DNA of 64,000 nt. Origin: Arthrobacter sp. Y-9 (GTDB lineage Bacteria; Actinomycetota; Actinomycetes; Actinomycetales; Micrococcaceae). Of the stretch, positions 32,857-40,545 are shown piece after piece (within the stretch, counting starts at the first letter, position 1; every line of letters begins with the position of its first letter). The notes under the pieces are model-generated. The model was given only the letters and a program-made list of their open reading frames with translations. It made no database searches and was not told the DNA's origin. The stretch covers positions 496,001 to 560,000 of the forward strand of contig NZ_CP121463.1 in assembly GCF_029690065.1 (NCBI RefSeq), read 5' to 3'. The position numbers and the translations under genes are program-made.

Positions 32857-34599
32857 ATGTGTGACCAACTCTCCTCGCCTGTGGCGCCGTTCGACGCCGA
32901 CGCCGAACTTCGCTCTCTCGGCTTCTCCCGCCGGGAGATGCTTCGTACGGCAGCGATCGCTCTGGCTGCGGGGGGCTTGACGGCGGTCGGTGGGGTGGGA
33001 ACGGCACTGGCCGGCGTTCCGGCGGCGCGATCTGGCGCCGAACCACAGCTGAAGTGGCTCGTGGGCGACCACCACATCCATACCCAGTTCAGCCATGACG
33101 CGAAGTACCGGATGGCACAGCAGCTGGACGCCGCGCAGCGCTTTGGTGTCGACTGGCTTGCCTTCACCGAGCACAGCAACTTCGCTCATGCGGATCGGGG
33201 CCTGCCGACGGCACGGCGTCTGCTCGACCAGGAGCGAGGCTCCCGGAACATGCTCATCTTCCAGGGCCTCGAGTGGTACATCCCCGGCGCTGAGCACGCG
33301 ACTGTTCTGATCACTCCAGGACCTCGAGACACGGAGGTGATCCGCGCCTTCGAACTGGCGTTTGATGGCAAGCTCAACGGGTGGGACAAGCCTGCGGACG
33401 CTGCTCAGGCGGCGGAGTTCACGCGTCGGGCCACAGAGGCGATCGCCTGGCTGGGCGCCCAGAAGAGGGCGGGCAAGGTCGGCGACGCCGTCATGCTCGC
33501 CAATCATCCGATGCGTCTCGGGATCGACTCCCCGCATGAAATCCGCGCGTGGCGCGACGCGAACCCCGACATCTTCATCGGCATGGAGGGCGCGCCTGGA
33601 GCTCAGGGTTCGGCCATCAGCAGGAACGCCGGACCCGGCGACCAACGCGGGGAGTACATCAATTCCCCACGCCCGGACAGCTGGTCCGGATACCCTGTCG
33701 ACGCCTACCGTCCGTATGGCGGCTTCGACTGGATCACGGCCACGGTCGGGGGTCTGTGGGATGCGATGCTCGCCGAGGGCAAACCGTTCTTCATCACGTC
33801 GAACTCCGATAACCATTTGACGGTCAAGGACACGTGGCGGATCGGCGACTACCCGGCAGGGGAACCGTACGCGAGCCTGCCGAACGAGTTCGACCGATGG
33901 GCGGTGCGTGGCATGCGACCGGATCCCATCGACACGGGGCTTCCGCAGGGCGGCAGTGACTTCTGGCCTGGCGAGTTCTCGCGCTTGCACACGGGTGTCG
34001 CCGAACGCAGCTACGCAGGCGTTCTGGAGGCCATGCGTCGAGGACGCATGTGGGTCGATCATGGCCATCTCCTGAACGGTCTCGATGTGCGGGTGCGGGC
34101 GACGATGCCCGGCAAGGGGAAGGGCCGTGGAAACGGCAATGGCAACGGCTGGGGCAACCAGGCCGGCTCTTCCGCCACGCTAGGCGGCCGCCTCACCGCG
34201 AAGCGCGGGCAGGACGTCGAGGTGTCGATCACCATCACGACCACTGACTACGTGAACGCTGCGGGGATCATCCCGCACCTGGCACACGTTGATGTGATTT
34301 CCGGTCCGGTGACCGGTCCGGCATCAGACCCGGACGTGATCAGGGCGCCGGGAACCCGCGTAGTGCGCCAATTCGATACCACCGGCCGTCGTGGCACCTT
34401 CACCGTCACTCATGTTTTCCGGGGCGTGGATCGTCCGTTCTACGTCCGCTTCCGCGGAAGCGACGGCAACCGCAACGGCACCGGTTTCCATGGTTCCGCC
34501 GTGGACCCGGCAGGTCCGTTGCGTCATGGCGCCGGTGAAGGGGATCCGTGGCTGGACACCTGGTTCTATGCCAACCCGATCTTCATCGACGTCCGCTGA
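32857..34599 (+). CDS. Tat-exported PHP-domain phosphoesterase-like protein
   Basis: 580 residues. Twin-arginine signal FSRREMLRTAAIALAAGGLT (about 23-42) followed by ALAG, so folded export with metals loaded is expected. PHP domain: GDHHIHTQFSHD (metal ligands), TEHSNFAHADRG, ANHPMRLGIDSPHE and SNSDNHLT. A Gly/Asn-rich spacer near residue 430 leads to a C-terminal beta domain. PHP proteins hydrolyse phosphoesters; the substrate is unknown. GGAGG eight bases before the ATG. It adjoins another Tat-exported phosphoesterase gene with 26 bases between. Confidence 0.85.
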   Translation: MCDQLSSPVAPFDADAELRSLGFSRREMLRTAAIALAAGGLTAVGGVGTALAGVPAARSGAEPQLKWLVGDHHIHTQFSHDAKYRMAQQLDAAQRFGVDWLAFTEHSNFAHADRGLPTARRLLDQERGSRNMLIFQGLEWYIPGAEHATVLITPGPRDTEVIRAFELAFDGKLNGWDKPADAAQAAEFTRRATEAIAWLGAQKRAGKVGDAVMLANHPMRLGIDSPHEIRAWRDANPDIFIGMEGAPGAQGSAISRNAGPGDQRGEYINSPRPDSWSGYPVDAYRPYGGFDWITATVGGLWDAMLAEGKPFFITSNSDNHLTVKDTWRIGDYPAGEPYASLPNEFDRWAVRGMRPDPIDTGLPQGGSDFWPGEFSRLHTGVAERSYAGVLEAMRRGRMWVDHGHLLNGLDVRVRATMPGKGKGRGNGNGNGWGNQAGSSATLGGRLTAKRGQDVEVSITITTTDYVNAAGIIPHLAHVDVISGPVTGPASDPDVIRAPGTRVVRQFDTTGRRGTFTVTHVFRGVDRPFYVRFRGSDGNRNGTGFHGSAVDPAGPLRHGAGEGDPWLDTWFYANPIFIDVR

Positions 34600-34625
34600 T
34601 GCACGGCGATCACAGGAGGGAGTCC

Positions 34626-36419
34626 ATGGCCGCGGAAACCTCGCGGCGTGCGGTGATCATCGGTTCCCTGGCCGGCGCCGCGTCCCTGACCATCCCCACA
34701 GCGGCATCGGCCGCTGCGGTATCCGAGGCCGAAAACCTGGCCACCGGTCGACGTGCCGATGAGCGTGGGACGAGCGGCGGACGGACCTTCACCCTGGCGG
34801 TGATTCCGGACACGCAGTACCTCTTCGACGGCGACTCCCTGCACCCGGAGCCCCTCGAGGCGACCGTCGCGTGGCTCTCCAGGCTTGACGATCTCGCATT
34901 CGTAGCCCACTTGGGTGACGTCACGCAGAACGGTCGGCAACAGGAGTTCGCCGCCGCTGTGGGCCCGTTCAACACCTTGAAATCCCGCAGGATTCCGTTC
35001 TCCGTGCTGGCGGGAAATCATGACGTTGATTCGCGCACGGACGATCGTCGCGGACCGACCCCGTTCCTCGGCACCTTCTCCGACCTTGCCGTCCGGAATC
35101 GGATCAGCCGTGACGACGGCGGATACAACACCGCCTACACCTTCTCCGCATGCGGTCACGACCTCCTGCTGATCGCTCTGGACTGGCGGGTCTCCGACCA
35201 GGGCCTTACGTGGGCCCGCGAAGTTCTTCTGACCCACGCGCACCTTCCCACGATCGTCACCGTCCATGACGCCGTCACCGCCGACGGAGCAACGGCGGAC
35301 CTCTCCGAGCATGGCCAGAGGATCTGGGACAGCCTCATCAAGGACAATCCTCAGGTCTTCCTCTCTATCAATGGTCACTTCTGGCCTTCCGGGCGGATGA
35401 CCAAGCCCAACACGGCTGGCCAGCCCGTTGAACTCCACCTCGCCAACTACCAGGAGACCTACTACGGGGGCGCAGCGGCCGTCCGGCTCTACCGGTTCGA
35501 TCTGGACCGTGGCGTGGTCGACGTGTCCACCGAGGTTCCCTTCTCCCGTCAGCATGGCCTCAACCAACTGGAACGCGAGGAACTGAGGATCACCGGCGCG
35601 GCCGACCGATTCTCCTTTCAGGTCCCGCCAAGCCTCCGCGGCGGGCCGAGCCGACCGACCCGGCCCGCAGCAGCGCTGTTGGTGCGCGGTACCGAGGCCT
35701 ACTGGAGGTTCGACGGTCAGGGATCGCTGGCCAGAGGATCCCGGATCGAGGACCACTCGGGTCGTGGCAATCACCTGGAAGTGGTCGGTGATGGAAGTCC
35801 GACCTTGAGCCGCGTGACCGAGCGTCATCCCTCACAACCGGCCGGCGAGTCACTGCGATTCGCCGGGTCGGGCAAGACCGGCGGCTATCTCCTGACCGTG
35901 GACAAAGCGCCATTGAACACGGCATCGCTCGATCGCGGCTATACCGTCGAGGCGTTCTTCAAACTGCCCGAACCGTTCACCGGGGGCGCTGCATGGACCG
36001 CCTTGTTGTCCCGCTGGGGATCGGCGGCGTCGGCCGGACGCTTCGGCGGTGACCAGGATGAGCCTGTGGCCACGCTGTCGGTCTCGGGAGGCCGCGAACT
36101 GCAATGGTGCGTCTACCCGACGAACCTGGATCGCTCTGTCACGAACTGGGGACATGAGCTGCGGACGGACAGTTGGTGGCACGTTGCGGTCGTCAACAAC
36201 AGACGCCATACCACCATGTACATCGATGGGTGCCCGGTGGTTCGCAATCCCTCGACCGTCAACGCTGGTCTCCTCGGCGGTTCGACGCGCGCGGGGATGA
36301 AATGGGCTGTGGGCGGGTACTCGTGGAAGGGCGAGCTCGACAAGACGTGGATGGGCGCCATCGGAGACATCCGGGTCGTTTCAAGGCCCTTGGAGGTCCG
36401 CGAATTCATGATCAGCTGA
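34626..36419 (+). CDS. Tat-exported metallophosphoesterase with LamG-like domain
   Basis: 597 residues. Tat-type signal TSRRAVIIGSLAGAASLTIP. Calcineurin-like phosphoesterase: VIPDTQYLFDGD, HLGDVTQNG, AGNHDVDSR and NGHFWPSG (metal ligands D, D, N/H, H). From about residue 375 a concanavalin/LamG-like domain (EAYWRFDG...DHSGRGNHL, YTVEAFFKL, TMYIDGCPV) that often binds sugars. AGGAGGG precedes the ATG at 34626. Co-transcribed with the PHP gene; together they look like a phosphodiester-scavenging pair. Confidence 0.87.
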   Translation: MAAETSRRAVIIGSLAGAASLTIPTAASAAAVSEAENLATGRRADERGTSGGRTFTLAVIPDTQYLFDGDSLHPEPLEATVAWLSRLDDLAFVAHLGDVTQNGRQQEFAAAVGPFNTLKSRRIPFSVLAGNHDVDSRTDDRRGPTPFLGTFSDLAVRNRISRDDGGYNTAYTFSACGHDLLLIALDWRVSDQGLTWAREVLLTHAHLPTIVTVHDAVTADGATADLSEHGQRIWDSLIKDNPQVFLSINGHFWPSGRMTKPNTAGQPVELHLANYQETYYGGAAAVRLYRFDLDRGVVDVSTEVPFSRQHGLNQLEREELRITGAADRFSFQVPPSLRGGPSRPTRPAAALLVRGTEAYWRFDGQGSLARGSRIEDHSGRGNHLEVVGDGSPTLSRVTERHPSQPAGESLRFAGSGKTGGYLLTVDKAPLNTASLDRGYTVEAFFKLPEPFTGGAAWTALLSRWGSAASAGRFGGDQDEPVATLSVSGGRELQWCVYPTNLDRSVTNWGHELRTDSWWHVAVVNNRRHTTMYIDGCPVVRNPSTVNAGLLGGSTRAGMKWAVGGYSWKGELDKTWMGAIGDIRVVSRPLEVREFMIS

Positions 36420-36429
36420 GGAAGATGAC

Positions 36430-36452
36430 GCCGCCAGCCTGAAGCTGGCGGC
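36430..36452 (+). terminator. Stem-loop after the metallophosphoesterase gene
   Basis: GCCGCCAGC (36430-36438), loop CTGAA, GCTGGCGGC (36444-36452), 11 bases after the stop. No T-run. Confidence 0.65.
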
Positions 36453-36487
36453 ATGCCTGGGCCAGGTCAGCAAGAGGGGAGCGCGGC

Positions 36488-36612
36488 GTGAACGCGACAT
36501 CCGAGGCTCTCGGTGCAGCGGCGTTTGGGCTGGCGCCGGTGTGCCCGGAGTCGTCATCGGCGCACTCACCGGGGCTATCATCTCCGGAGTCCAGAGCGCC
36601 ACCAGCTGCTAG
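36488..36612 (+). pseudogene. Frameshifted bacteriocin-like small peptide
   Basis: GTG at 36488 with GAGGGGAG upstream begins VNATSEALGAAAFGLA; near 36530-36540 the sense moves to another frame, which continues GVPGVVIGALTGAIISGVQS and ends ATSC at 36610-36612. Joined, the ~40 residues have the Gly/Ala/Ile-rich, GxxxG amphipathic look of class II bacteriocin cores. Either a disrupted gene or a sequencing indel. The two-helix protein that starts 10 bases later would suit an immunity partner. No double-Gly leader and no exporter gene nearby. Confidence 0.35.
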
Positions 36613-36621
36613 GAGACTGCC

Positions 36622-36816
36622 ATGAAGAAAACTCCCCGTAACCCGCTATCCCGGACACTGCTCTGGCTTCTTTTTGGGCTGGCGATCGGCGTTGCGACCG
36701 CCGTGATTCGCAACCTGCTCGGTGAACACCAAAGCGGTCTGAGCATCTTCTTCACTGTGCTGGCGCCGACTGCTGCAGCCGGCATCGCCGCAGGAATCAA
36801 GAGTTCCCAGAAGTAG
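36622..36816 (+). CDS. 64-residue two-helix membrane protein
   Basis: MKKTPRNPLSRTLLWLLFGL begins the first helix (WLLFGLAIGVATAVIRNLL); the second is LSIFFTVLAPTAAAGIAAGI. TAGGAG lies 8 bases before the ATG. Basic ends, no family recognised. It directly follows a frameshifted bacteriocin-like reading frame, so an immunity or membrane-partner role is possible but only by context. Ends at a hairpin. Confidence 0.6.
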   Translation: MKKTPRNPLSRTLLWLLFGLAIGVATAVIRNLLGEHQSGLSIFFTVLAPTAAAGIAAGIKSSQK

Positions 36817-36836
36817 ACGCACCGCGACCCATAGAC

Positions 36837-36877
36837 GATCTGGAGCTTCCGCCTGGCGCAGGTGGGAGCTTCAGATC
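36837..36877 (+). terminator. 17-bp hairpin after the two-helix gene
   Basis: Left arm 36837-36853, loop TGGCGCA, right arm 36861-36877, fully paired with three G-U pairs. Also faces the end of the minus-strand gene at 36936. Confidence 0.65.
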
Positions 36878-36917
36878 GTATCGCCCGCATGCACAATTCC
36901 CACGGCGACCTGGCCAA

Positions 36918-37445
36918 AGGTGGGGACCGGCGTCGTCAGCGTCCGAGGCCCGCTTGCATGAGGCCGGCGCCGGCTGCCCAGACCAGGATCGCGAGGAAGG
37001 CGCCGGCAAGGGTGATCCACCAAGCGGTCTTGCGGCGGGCGAGGCGGATGATGGTCCAGATGATCGCGCCGATGAAGACGGCGGGCGGTACAGCGAGAGC
37101 TATCAGCCAACCGACCGACATCAGGCCGGTATTGCAGTGATTCGCGTAGCAGCCGTCAGACATCATCGAGAGGAACAGGGTCAGGAATCCGAGGAATGCG
37201 AATCCGACGACGCCGATGATGATCAGGATGATCGAGACGATCAGGTCTGCGATCTGGGCACCTGATCTGGCCGGCTGGGGAGCGCCCGGCCAAGCCCCTG
37301 GGCCCGCGGGGCCGGAGAACTCCGGTGGTGGCTGTTCCGTCATGGCGACTGTATTGCATGGCACCGCCCGCCCGTCAGGGAATGCGCCGGCACGACCTCG
37401 TCATCCGGTTCGGGGTGACAAACGATGAGTCAGAAACGGTCGTTT
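36918..37445. repeat. 528-bp direct repeat, copy 1
   Basis: Aligns without gaps to 39764-40291 (offset 2846) with about 23 mismatches by hand count, roughly 96% identity. It spans the whole four-helix gene and its 5' flank, and ends in a hairpin-forming CGATGAGTCAGAAAC segment. Confidence 0.95.
36936..37343 (-). CDS. Four-helix membrane protein A1 (duplicated)
   Basis: About 135 residues. A Pro-rich cytoplasmic start (MTEQPPPEFSGPAGPGAWPG), then helices IADLIVSIILIIIGVVGFAF, FLGFLTLFLSMMS, LMSVGWLIALAVPPAVFIGA and AWWITLAGAFLAILVWAAGA; a loop CYANHCNTG holds two cysteines. TACAGT lies four bases before the ATG. Almost identical to the gene at 39782-40189. Pro-rich heads of this kind occur on many actinobacterial small membrane proteins; function unknown. 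Confidence 0.75.
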   Translation of the reverse strand: MTEQPPPEFSGPAGPGAWPGAPQPARSGAQIADLIVSIILIIIGVVGFAFLGFLTLFLSMMSDGCYANHCNTGLMSVGWLIALAVPPAVFIGAIIWTIIRLARRKTAWWITLAGAFLAILVWAAGAGLMQAGLGR

Positions 37446-37456
37446 TTGACTCATCG
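37423..37456. repeat. 15-bp palindrome at the end of direct repeat 1
   Basis: CGATGAGTCAGAAAC (37423-37437), loop GGTC, GTTTTTGACTCATCG (37442-37456), one mismatch. In copy 2 the right arm is replaced after GTTTCTG. A related CGTTTCTGACTCGTCG occurs at about 40395. Confidence 0.7.
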
Positions 37457-37893
37457 GTCAGAATTGGTGCGCGCCGCGGCCGAGAGCTCAGGGCCGAAGT
37501 CACCGGCATTGCATTCGAGTGATGCTGAGGCACCCCGGAACCTGTGCCTTTTCATCCTTGCTGATTTGTCCAACGGGCCCACGGGCCGGCCGGTGACTTG
37601 TCGGCTCGTGTCCGGAGATGGTCCGTACTTTCGCCCTGGGCACTTCTGAGGTGGACCCGGCGACCCCGATAGAAGAGCCCAAAGCTAAACTCGAGGACTT
37701 CATTGACTGCACGCGGCGCAAGAGATCGTTGCCGTGTCGCGGCAGACCTCTAGATTGGGTTTGGCCCCGGGCCGGCCGCCCGCGCGATGCTTCAACGCCT
37801 CGTCCGGCGTTCTTGCTGTTCCAGACCGCCTCTGTTTGCTCTTCTATCGATCTGGGTCGAGCCAGCCACCATCGACGGGAGTAGACTCGAAGT
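37457..37893. other. Intergenic region before the S1-B2 cluster
   Basis: 437 bases, visibly less GC-rich than the core genome. One possible short frame: ATG at 37618 opens with MVRTFALGTSEVDPATPIEE and PKAKLEDFIDCTRRKRSL, protein-like for ~40 residues, then loses sense. No Shine-Dalgarno at a proper distance. It may be a gene remnant. The leaderless promoter of S1 (TAGACT, 37882-37887) closes the region. Confidence 0.4.
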
Positions 37894-38067
37894 ATGTCGG
37901 GTGGTCCAGACCGTGACGGAAAAGACACACCCCCGAAGGTTCAGCATGATTCCGCGCAATTGGAGTCCGATCCAGAAGATCGGGCCGATCGTCGTAGTGA
38001 CGAGAACGCGACCGAAGGCTGGGACAACGAGGGCGGGCATGACGACGCCCACCCGGTGAACAAATAG
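37894..38067 (+). CDS. S1: 57-residue acidic hydrophilic protein
   Basis: ATG exactly six bases after TAGACT (37882-37887), the leaderless pattern of this genome. The product opens MSGGPDRDGKDTPPKVQHDS and ends EGWDNEGGHDDAHPVNK; rich in Asp/Glu/Asn/His, no hydrophobic segment, probably unstructured. No family recognised. First gene of a four-gene row (S1, B1, S2, B2) on the plus strand, all between two direct repeats. Confidence 0.55.
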   Translation: MSGGPDRDGKDTPPKVQHDSAQLESDPEDRADRRSDENATEGWDNEGGHDDAHPVNK

Positions 38068-38160
38068 CACCTCGCCTGCTCAGCTGAGCCCGCGATCATC
38101 ACGCCGCCATCCACCCCCGTGGAATCGACAGCGCAGCGATACGAAACGGCGGAATCCGTC

Positions 38161-38607
38161 ATGACAACTGAACATCCCAGGGAACCTCTTGCACTCAATG
38201 GGGTCCTCGCCTCCGCTCTTCCCCCCGAACTCGGCACCTACCGCGCACCGTCTCGTTACACCGTGGCAGCAGTGTTCACGCGACGCCCCGAAGCCCGCGA
38301 ACTCTTTCTGCTCGGTGCGCCAGAAACGCGGCGGACACTGGACGAGGCCGGATACACGGCGGTGGAACTGCAAGTCGCTGACCGGCGATTGTTCATCACC
38401 AACACGAGTCTTGAGGAACTCAAACAAGGACTCGCCGTGGTCATTGCTGACCTCCTCGCTCAGATCTCCTCCGAAGTCCAAGAAGAGTGGGCGCTGCAGA
38501 CCGAGCGCCTGAGCGTTCTGGCAGACGAGGAGGGGCGGAGACTGCGCGACGTCGAAGCTGCCGCCGCCGAGATCTCGTTCGTCAGCAGTGCTTGGTCCCG
38601 GCTTTAG
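38161..38607 (+). CDS. B1: uncharacterised protein, paralogue of B2
   Basis: 148 residues from the ATG at 38161 (a GTG at 38119 is less likely). Shares a clear pattern with B2: PLALNGVLAS, RYTVAAVFTRRPEARELFLL, LDEAGYTAVELQVADRRLFI, TNTSLEELKQGLAVVIADLL, then a charged helix ending RLRDVEAAAAEISF. The strongest block is DRRLxITNTSLEELKxGLA. No signal peptide or membrane helix; predicted soluble alpha/beta with a C-terminal coiled helix. Family unknown to me. Probably co-expressed with S1, S2 and B2. Confidence 0.75.
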   Translation: MTTEHPREPLALNGVLASALPPELGTYRAPSRYTVAAVFTRRPEARELFLLGAPETRRTLDEAGYTAVELQVADRRLFITNTSLEELKQGLAVVIADLLAQISSEVQEEWALQTERLSVLADEEGRRLRDVEAAAAEISFVSSAWSRL

Positions 38608-38671
38608 TCGCCCGCATCCCCTGCGTGCGACCAATCGGTCTACGCCCCTCCGATCAGTGCCGAGGAGCATC

Positions 38672-38887
38672 ATGATCAGGAAATACGGACGGATGACATC
38701 CACCACCAAGGTCGAGGACCCCATGGTATGGCCGGACTTCAGTCAGCAAGAGGCCTCCAGCCAGTTCCGGGCCGGGCCCAACCTGGTCGTGGTGGAGGAT
38801 CCTGGCGAACAGAGCTGGACCATTACGGGAGGCGTCTCGGGATCTGGCGATCGGAAACCTCTGCCACCTGAACGGCACGTTCCGTGA
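38672..38887 (+). CDS. S2: 71-residue small protein
   Basis: ATG at 38672 preceded by GAGGAG at a good distance. Opens MIRKYGRMTSTTKVEDPMVW and later reads AGPNLVVVEDPGEQSWTITG; ends KPLPPERHVP. Not similar to S1. No hydrophobic helix. Its place between the paralogues B1 and B2, with gaps of 64 and 59 bases, suggests a partner or substrate of B2. No family recognised. Confidence 0.6.
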   Translation: MIRKYGRMTSTTKVEDPMVWPDFSQQEASSQFRAGPNLVVVEDPGEQSWTITGGVSGSGDRKPLPPERHVP

Positions 38888-38946
38888 GGCGGCTTCGACC
38901 ACCGGTACGCGACCTCTTCCAACGTGACCACGGGAGGAACATTTCA

Positions 38947-39378
38947 ATGACGACCACAAGCGACAGCCGTTCAACTTCCCTGGAGCCACTACGTCTCCAA
39001 GGAGTTCTGTTCTCCGGCATCCGGGACGGGGTCGAGGAAGACCCGCGGGTGGAAAAGTACACAGTTCCAGCGATTCTGTCCCGCCGCCCTACCCCCGCGG
39101 AGAGGCGGTTGATGGCCCAAGTCGCCAGCGCCGGGCACCTCGCCGCAGCTGGATACCCCGACGTTGAACTCATCCTGAGCGACCGTCGACTGGACATCAC
39201 GAACACCTCGTTGGAAGAACTCAAGAGTGGTCTCGCTCTACTGCTCGGGGCACTGGTTCGAGACCTCGCCGAGCGTGCACGTGAAGCAGTCGACTCAGAC
39301 GCTGACTTCTCATCGCGCCCGGCGGAATCTAAGCGCGAGCGCCTGAGACGGGCCGCCGCTGAGATCCAGTTCTACTAG
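38947..39378 (+). CDS. B2: uncharacterised protein, paralogue of B1
   Basis: 143 residues. Shine-Dalgarno GGGAGGA 9 bases before the ATG. Conserved with B1: PLRLQGVLFSG, KYTVPAILSRRPTPAERRLM, LAAAGYPDVELILSDRRLDI, TNTSLEELKSGLALLLGALV, C-terminal RLRRAAAEIQFY. Divergence between B1 and B2 is high apart from this core, so the duplication is much older than that of the flanking 528-bp repeats. Soluble; function unknown. Confidence 0.75.
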   Translation: MTTTSDSRSTSLEPLRLQGVLFSGIRDGVEEDPRVEKYTVPAILSRRPTPAERRLMAQVASAGHLAAAGYPDVELILSDRRLDITNTSLEELKSGLALLLGALVRDLAERAREAVDSDADFSSRPAESKRERLRRAAAEIQFY

Positions 39379-39763
39379 GAGACCATTCGCGGTTTCCGAC
39401 CGCCGGCATTCGTGTGCAGGTCCCGAGATGCGCCGACGTCGAACTCGCTGTAGCGAGTGAAGGTGACCAGTACTCTGCAAGGTCGACCACCACCGACTCT
39501 CGGCCCACAGCGGTGAGCAGATCAGCGCTCAGGCGTGAGAGCACTCTGGCGCGATTGCCCGGCTCCAGGCTGCAGGAGAACACCGGACCGATCACGTACC
39601 ACGACGCCGGCAACGGTCCTGGAGACACTTCACCTTGCGCCACGTGGAGGCTACGGCAACGGACGGGAAAGGTTGTCCGAGACGCTCGCGGAAATATCGT
39701 GAGAACTGCGTGAGCAGGGTCGGACCCACTTCCGATGCTCACCCTGCGGCTGGTCCTCTTGAG
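39379..39763. other. Intergenic region between B2 and direct repeat 2
   Basis: 385 bases. Two overlapping frames could code: minus strand from a GTG at 39742 (contains LPASWYVIGPVFSCSLEPGN and ADLLTAVGRESVVVDLAEYW, fairly protein-like) and plus strand from a GTG at 39414 (ends QRTGKVVRDARGNIVRTA). Neither has a good Shine-Dalgarno, and I cannot choose. A remnant of a gene lost when the repeats formed is possible. Confidence 0.35.
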
Positions 39764-40291
39764 AGGTGGGGACCGGCGTCGTCAGCGTCCGAGGCCCGCT
39801 TGCATGAGGCCGGCGCCGGCAGCCCAGACCAGGATCGCGAGGAAGGCGCCGGCAAGGGTGATCCACCAGGCGGTCTTGCGGCGGGCGAGGCGGATGATGG
39901 TCCAGATGATCGCGCCGATGAAGACGGCGGGCGGTACAGCGAGAGCTATCAGCCAACCGACCGACATCAGGCCGGTATTGCACTGGTTCGCATAGCAGCC
40001 GTCAGACATCATCGAGAGAAACAGGGTCAGGAATCCGAGGAATGCGAATCCGACGACGCCTATGATCATCAGGATGATCGAGACGATCAGGTCTGTGATC
40101 TGGCCACCTGATCTGGCCGGCCTAGGAGCGCCCGGCCAAGACCCTGGGTCCACGGGGCCGGAGAACTCCGGTGGTGGCTGTACCGTCATGGCGACAGTAT
40201 TGCATGGCACGTCCCGCCGGTCAGGGAATGCGCCGGCACGACCTCGTCATCCGGTTCGGGGCGACAAACGATGAGTCAGAATCGGTCGTTT
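39764..40291. repeat. 528-bp direct repeat, copy 2
   Basis: Second copy of 36918-37445, same orientation. Recombination between the copies would remove 2846 bp, that is S1, B1, S2, B2 and one membrane gene. Confidence 0.95.
39782..40189 (-). CDS. Four-helix membrane protein A2 (duplicated)
   Basis: About 135 residues, nearly identical to A1. The differences cluster in the Pro-rich head (MTVQPPPEFSGPVDPGSWPG) and the two-cysteine loop (CYANQCNTG); the helices are conserved, so both copies appear to be under selection rather than decaying. Same orientation as A1, convergent to B2. Function unknown. Confidence 0.75.
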   Translation of the reverse strand: MTVQPPPEFSGPVDPGSWPGAPRPARSGGQITDLIVSIILMIIGVVGFAFLGFLTLFLSMMSDGCYANQCNTGLMSVGWLIALAVPPAVFIGAIIWTIIRLARRKTAWWITLAGAFLAILVWAAGAGLMQAGLGR

Positions 40292-40355
40292 CTGGCGCAC
40301 TGATCGACTCTGCGGTGGTGGATGTTCTCAGCGACTGCCCGCGGCGCCAGAAACG
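40287..40355. repeat. Wide inverted repeat beside direct repeat 2
   Basis: CGTTTCTGGCGC (40287-40298) and GCGCCAGAAACG (40344-40355), exact complements 45 bases apart. A further CGTTTCTGACTCGTCG at about 40395 repeats the theme. The remaining sequence to 40545 shows no gene. Confidence 0.6.
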
Positions 40356-40545
40356 TGAGTCGTGAGGTGGACTGCGCCGAAACCTCTCGCGGGGCGTTTC
40401 TGACTCGTCGAACGTCTGGGCATCAAGGCGTTACAACAGTGGGGTTTTGAGAAGCAACGAGACTGACGGCCGTCGACTATCGCGGACATCGTTCTCGTCA
40501 CCGTCCCGGACACGACGATCCGTGATGGGGGCGTCGCCACCTGGG

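Noticed and set aside
36918-40291. Insertion sequence or composite transposon made of the 528-bp repeats
   Set aside because: The repeats encode a membrane protein, carry no transposase or terminal inverted repeats, and show no target-site duplication.
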